From Weeksellaceae bacterium (GTDB taxonomy: Bacteria; Bacteroidota; Bacteroidia; Flavobacteriales; Weeksellaceae), in NCBI GenBank assembly GCA_022701475.1, contig JAKOOI010000456.1, positions 1-7,411 of the forward strand: a DNA stretch of 7,411 nucleotides. The letters are read 5' to 3'. Positions 5,100 through 7,411 of this stretch are shown here, one piece after another. Each line of letters begins with the position of its first letter. The first letter of the stretch is position 1. The notes under the pieces are model-generated. The model did no database searches. It worked only from the letters and a program-made list of their open reading frames with translations, and was not told where the DNA came from. The position numbers and the translations under genes were made by a program.

Positions 5100-5983
5100 T
5101 TTTTAAAGTAGATTTGAATTAGAAATGCAGCCACCCATAAAATCAGAGTGACCTGGATATAGCGGTCGCGGTATACGATTTTTGTAGGGGACTCCGTCCT
5201 GTTATAAACAAGGGTCTGCTGAAGATATCTCAGGAAAGCAAACACCACGAAGATGACCGTATAGAATACCCGGGCGTGAAATCTCGCCTGAACTTCCGGC
5301 GACAGGGTAAACATAAGATAGCAGATAATAGCCAGTGTTATGGAAATGGAAAGGGCAATATCGGCAAACTGAACATTATATCCGTCCAGTGCCCGCCGTG
5401 TCTTTCCGGAAACCTGCGCATTGATAAGTTCTCCCCTTCGTTTTCCTATGGCCAATACCAGAGCAAGCACGAAAGTAAGCAGGATCGCCCATTGCGAGAT
5501 GCTGATTCCCGTGATATAACCGCCGGCAAGTACCCTGAGTACAAAACCGATGGCAATAATGGAAATATCGATAATCGGGACATGTTTCAGCTTAAAAGTA
5601 TATGCCAAGTTCATCACAAAGTAAAATCCCACAATAAAGGCAAATTTCCATAAATTTTCCTGGAAATAGACATGTGCAAAAAAAGTAAGGGCAATATCCG
5701 CCACAATAATTCCTGTAAAGATGACGATGGCCTGGAATTTGGAAATGGCTCCGCTGGCCAGTGGCCGTTTCCTTTTTTCCGGGTGCTTGCGGTCTGCCTC
5801 AATATCGTTGTAATCATTCAGAATATATACTACGCTTGCTGCCAGTGAGAAGATGATAAAAGCAAAAATGCTTTTGGTCAGCAGGTCAATATTTTTAATG
5901 TTGCCTGAGAAAAAAAGCGGAACAAAAACAAAAAGGTTTTTTACCCATTGCTCAACGCGGAGCAGCTTTAAATATTTCTTCAT
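5096..5983 (-). CDS. UbiA-family prenyltransferase, polyprenyl-phosphate phosphoribosyltransferase-like
   Basis: A 295-residue integral membrane protein with about eight or nine hydrophobic segments (roughly 36-55, 84-103, 111-130, 135-155, 163-180, 207-228, 238-255 and 275-292, plus an amphipathic start). The N-terminal RVEQWVKNLFVFVPLFFSG (9-27) is characteristic of the Rv3806c branch that transfers 5-phosphoribose from PRPP to polyprenyl phosphate, not of quinone or heme prenyltransferases. The first Asp motif is NDYNDIEADRKHPEKRKRP (56-74, with Asp57, Asp60 and Asp64). The second conserved region is around Tyr128-Lys131 and Asp139 (DISIIAIGFVLRV). KRRGEL (181-186) is another branch hallmark. 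An in-frame TAA immediately before ATG 5983 fixes the start. It is the first gene of the arabinose-donor unit and its stop overlaps the next start. The polyprenyl carrier is probably undecaprenyl phosphate, which is inference. Confidence 0.93.
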   Translation of the reverse strand: MKKYLKLLRVEQWVKNLFVFVPLFFSGNIKNIDLLTKSIFAFIIFSLAASVVYILNDYNDIEADRKHPEKRKRPLASGAISKFQAIVIFTGIIVADIALTFFAHVYFQENLWKFAFIVGFYFVMNLAYTFKLKHVPIIDISIIAIGFVLRVLAGGYITGISISQWAILLTFVLALVLAIGKRRGELINAQVSGKTRRALDGYNVQFADIALSISITLAIICYLMFTLSPEVQARFHARVFYTVIFVVFAFLRYLQQTLVYNRTESPTKIVYRDRYIQVTLILWVAAFLIQIYFKK

Positions 5984-6000
5984 TTATGTCAGTTAAGATG

Positions 6001-6008
6001 CAAAAATA
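6001..6008 (-). promoter_or_regulatory. Candidate -7 box for the UbiA/DprE1/DprE2 unit
   Basis: The minus strand reads TATTTTTG, a TAnnTTTG match, 17 bases before the UbiA start and just after the OmpA terminator, where a promoter is expected. No TTG sits 17-23 bases upstream. If used, transcription would start about 10 bases before the ATG, giving a very short leader. Confidence 0.4.
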
Positions 6009-6038
6009 GCGATTTAAATAATAACGCCGTAAAAATAC

Positions 6039-6062
6039 AAAAATAACCGCTGTTGCGGTTAT
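6039..6062 (-). terminator. Intrinsic terminator after the OmpA-family gene
   Basis: Bases 6043-6050 and 6055-6062 form an 8-bp stem (ATAACCGC/GCGGTTAT) with a TGTT loop. On the minus strand it is followed by TTTTGTATTTTTA. It lies 26 bases after the OmpA stop and isolates the lipoprotein unit from the UbiA unit. Confidence 0.83.
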
Positions 6063-6088
6063 CTGAAAAATATTTATATATGAATTTA

Positions 6089-6778
6089 TTATTGCCCCTG
6101 CTGAGCGTCATTGATCATTTTTTCATTTGCTGTAATGGCAAATTCCACTCTCCTGTTTTTGGCTCTTCCTTCTTCAGTATCATTAGTAGCAACAGGCATA
6201 CCTTCTCCTTCTCCTTTGGCAAATAACCTGCTGGAAACAATTCCTTTACCTGACAAATATGACTTTACAGCTTCTGCCCGTCTTTCGGAAAGCCCAAGAT
6301 TATAAGTATCAGTTCCTTTACTATCTGTATGACCGTAAATATTGATATTGGTATCCGGATTATTGGTAAGCACCTTTGCCAGCTTATCCAGATTGGTTTT
6401 GGCGGTAGTGGTAAGCGCAGAAGAATTAAAGTCGAAGTTAACGATGCTTTCACTTAATGTAATTTTAATTCCGTCCCCTACTCTTTCTACCTGGGCACCC
6501 GGCAACGTTTCCTCAATTTCCCTTGCCTGCTTATCCATTTTGTTACCGATGACATTTCCGGCAACACCACCAATGATTCCGCCAAGTACGGCTCCGATGG
6601 CACCATTCCCTCCTCTTCCTACATTATTCCCCAGTATTCCGCCGATGACAGCTCCGGAAGCAACGCCTACTGCAGTACCTCTTTGCTGGTGATTGGAATT
6701 CTTCACCGCTTCACAGCTGGTAAGCAATAATGCTGAAGATAAAAAAAGGCCTCCTATGTATGTTTTTGTAAATTTCAT
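6089..6778 (-). CDS. OmpA-family lipoprotein with glycine-zipper domain
   Basis: A 229-residue envelope lipoprotein. The signal peptide is residues 1-21 with lipobox LTSC; Cys22 is the predicted acylated residue. Residues 34-79 are a glycine zipper of repeated Gly-small-hydrophobic spacing (for example GAVIGGILG, GAVLGGIIGG), a segment that can associate with membranes or oligomerise. Residues 110-216 are the OmpA C-terminal peptidoglycan-binding domain: NFDFNSSAL (114-122), IYGHTDSKG (147-155) and GLSERRAEAV (162-171). Asp152 and Arg167 match the diaminopimelate-binding Asp271 and Arg286 of E. coli OmpA. It probably tethers the outer membrane to peptidoglycan, as in Pal/YiaD-type proteins; the eight-strand OmpA barrel is absent. 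It starts 21 bases after the lipocalin-like gene and ends at a terminator, so the two form one transcription unit. Confidence 0.95.
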   Translation of the reverse strand: MKFTKTYIGGLFLSSALLLTSCEAVKNSNHQQRGTAVGVASGAVIGGILGNNVGRGGNGAIGAVLGGIIGGVAGNVIGNKMDKQAREIEETLPGAQVERVGDGIKITLSESIVNFDFNSSALTTTAKTNLDKLAKVLTNNPDTNINIYGHTDSKGTDTYNLGLSERRAEAVKSYLSGKGIVSSRLFAKGEGEGMPVATNDTEEGRAKNRRVEFAITANEKMINDAQQGQ

Positions 6779-6799
6779 TGTTTTAAATATTTGAATTGA

Positions 6800-7294
6800 T
6801 TATTTCATTCCTGCTCTCTCAAAGTTGTAAACAACCCTTACATTTTCTCCGTTAAAGGATACATTCTGTTCAAGTGAGAACTGGTCAGTAGATTGGTTGG
6901 TTAACGTCAAAGCATAACCTGCCGTATTTTGCTTCGCTTTTGTACCTTCTGCAATTTTTTTAAACTCGAAAGTGTTGCCACTTACTACATTTAATTTAAT
7001 TGGCTGGGTAAATCCCGTACCGCAGGTTCCGCCGCCATTTACAGTGTATGCACCTGTCCAGTTGTTAGGAATAAGCCTCCAGTGGCTCCCTACGAAACAC
7101 TGGGCATCAATGCCGTCATCAAAAGGCTTAATTTTATACTGCTTATCATAATTGATGCTGACAATCTGCCAGTCACCTTTCATCGTAAGGAATTCCGATC
7201 TCTGTGTCTGGGCGGTCTGAGCATTCTTAACTCCGGAGCACGACACTGAAAACAGTGCGGTTCCCAATATTCCCGCGAATAGTAACTTTTTCAT
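6800..7294 (-). CDS. Lipocalin-like lipoprotein
   Basis: A 164-residue lipoprotein with a short lysine-rich signal peptide (MKKLLFAGILG) and lipobox SVSC, making Cys19 the predicted lipidation site. The mature part begins with a Gln/Thr-rich linker (about 20-35), then a lipocalin-type start, MKGDWQIVSI, in which Gly40-x-Trp42 is the GxW signature. The rest alternates short beta strands, as expected for a single calycin barrel (residues 38-160). Cys66 and Cys91 could form a disulfide in the periplasm. Lipocalin-family lipoproteins paired with an OmpA-family gene are a familiar arrangement in flavobacteria. The ligand is not known and nothing in the sequence identifies it. The ATG at 7294 gives a normal signal peptide. 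Membrane location is inferred; residue 20 is Ser, not an inner-membrane Asp signal. Confidence 0.88.
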   Translation of the reverse strand: MKKLLFAGILGTALFSVSCSGVKNAQTAQTQRSEFLTMKGDWQIVSINYDKQYKIKPFDDGIDAQCFVGSHWRLIPNNWTGAYTVNGGGTCGTGFTQPIKLNVVSGNTFEFKKIAEGTKAKQNTAGYALTLTNQSTDQFSLEQNVSFNGENVRVVYNFERAGMK

Positions 7295-7359
7295 TTTTCT
7301 GTTTATTATTTGTCAGGATAAAAGTCATAAAAAACCGTGCCAAAATTTGAAAACAATCC
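7295..7359 (-). promoter_or_regulatory. Leader region of the lipocalin/OmpA unit, promoter not resolved
   Basis: The unit must be transcribed from here because a terminator-like palindrome lies just upstream. The minus strand holds AAATTTTG (7341-7348), one mismatch from TAnnTTTG, with no clear TTG partner. Alternatively its TTTG (7341-7344) could be the -33 element, but then no good -7 box follows. I cannot choose between these. Confidence 0.3.
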
Positions 7360-7395
7360 ACATAAAAAGTCCGGAAAATTCCGGACTTTTTATGT
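7360..7395. terminator. Strong symmetric hairpin terminator of an off-window gene
   Basis: Bases 7360-7374 and 7381-7395 form a perfect 15-bp stem with core AGTCCGG/CCGGACT flanked by A- and T-runs; the inner bases AA/TT can add two more pairs. Because the stem has A-runs on one side and T-runs on the other, it can terminate in both directions. With all window genes on the minus strand, it probably ends a leftward gene beyond the right edge and insulates the lipocalin/OmpA unit. Confidence 0.8.
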
Positions 7396-7411
7396 TTTCA
7401 TCTTAAACAGA

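Noticed and set aside
6038..6045. Second TATTTTTG match as a tandem promoter for the UbiA unit
   Set aside because: It coincides with the stem base and T-tract of the OmpA terminator, and no TTG element lies upstream at the right spacing.
6342..6692. Plus-strand open frame opposite the glycine-zipper region
   Set aside because: Its Pro/Ser/Ala-rich translation is the complement of Gly-rich codons, not a real protein.

Overview
The window looks like a chromosomal piece from a flavobacterium of the Chryseobacterium/Elizabethkingia type (phylum Bacteroidota). This rests on A-rich start regions without clear Shine-Dalgarno sites, -7 boxes of the form TAnnTTTG, a paired lipocalin and OmpA lipoprotein unit, and the character of the proteins. 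All protein genes and both tRNA genes lie on the minus strand, so transcription runs from high to low coordinates. Coding density is high and I see no insertion sequence, phage gene or CRISPR array.

In transcription order: (1) 7360-7395 is a near-perfect palindrome, probably the terminator of a gene beyond the right edge. (2) 7294-6089 is a two-gene unit of outer-membrane-type lipoproteins, a lipocalin-like protein followed by a glycine-zipper/OmpA protein, closed by a terminator at 6039-6062. (3) 5983-2346 holds four genes that together resemble the mycobacterial route to the arabinofuranose donor polyprenyl-phosphate-arabinose: a UbiA-type phosphoribosyltransferase, a DprE1-like FAD oxidase, a DprE2-like short-chain reductase and a HAD-IB phosphatase. 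The first three are tightly coupled (ATGA overlap, then a 5-base gap); the HAD gene follows after 118 bases. (4) 2246-673 holds a stand-alone class I cysteine desulfurase and thioredoxin, closed by a strong terminator at 622-649. (5) 612-278 is a small tRNA-Asp operon: a good flavobacterial promoter, two identical tRNA-Asp(GUC) genes made by a 106-base tandem duplication, and a terminator directly after the second tRNA. (6) 273-7 is a small single-domain GIY-YIG protein whose start is buried in that terminator and whose stop codon lies in a hairpin.

The most interesting block is the third. The sequence supports a complete lipid-linked route in which PRPP and polyprenyl phosphate give phosphoribosyl lipid (UbiA), the 5-phosphate is removed (HAD, inferred), and the ribose is epimerised at C2 by oxidation (DprE1) and reduction (DprE2) to give an arabinofuranosyl lipid. 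No arabinosyltransferase or acceptor gene is in the window, so the destination of the sugar is unknown. The DprE1-like enzyme has Ala where the M. tuberculosis enzyme has the benzothiazinone-reactive Cys387.
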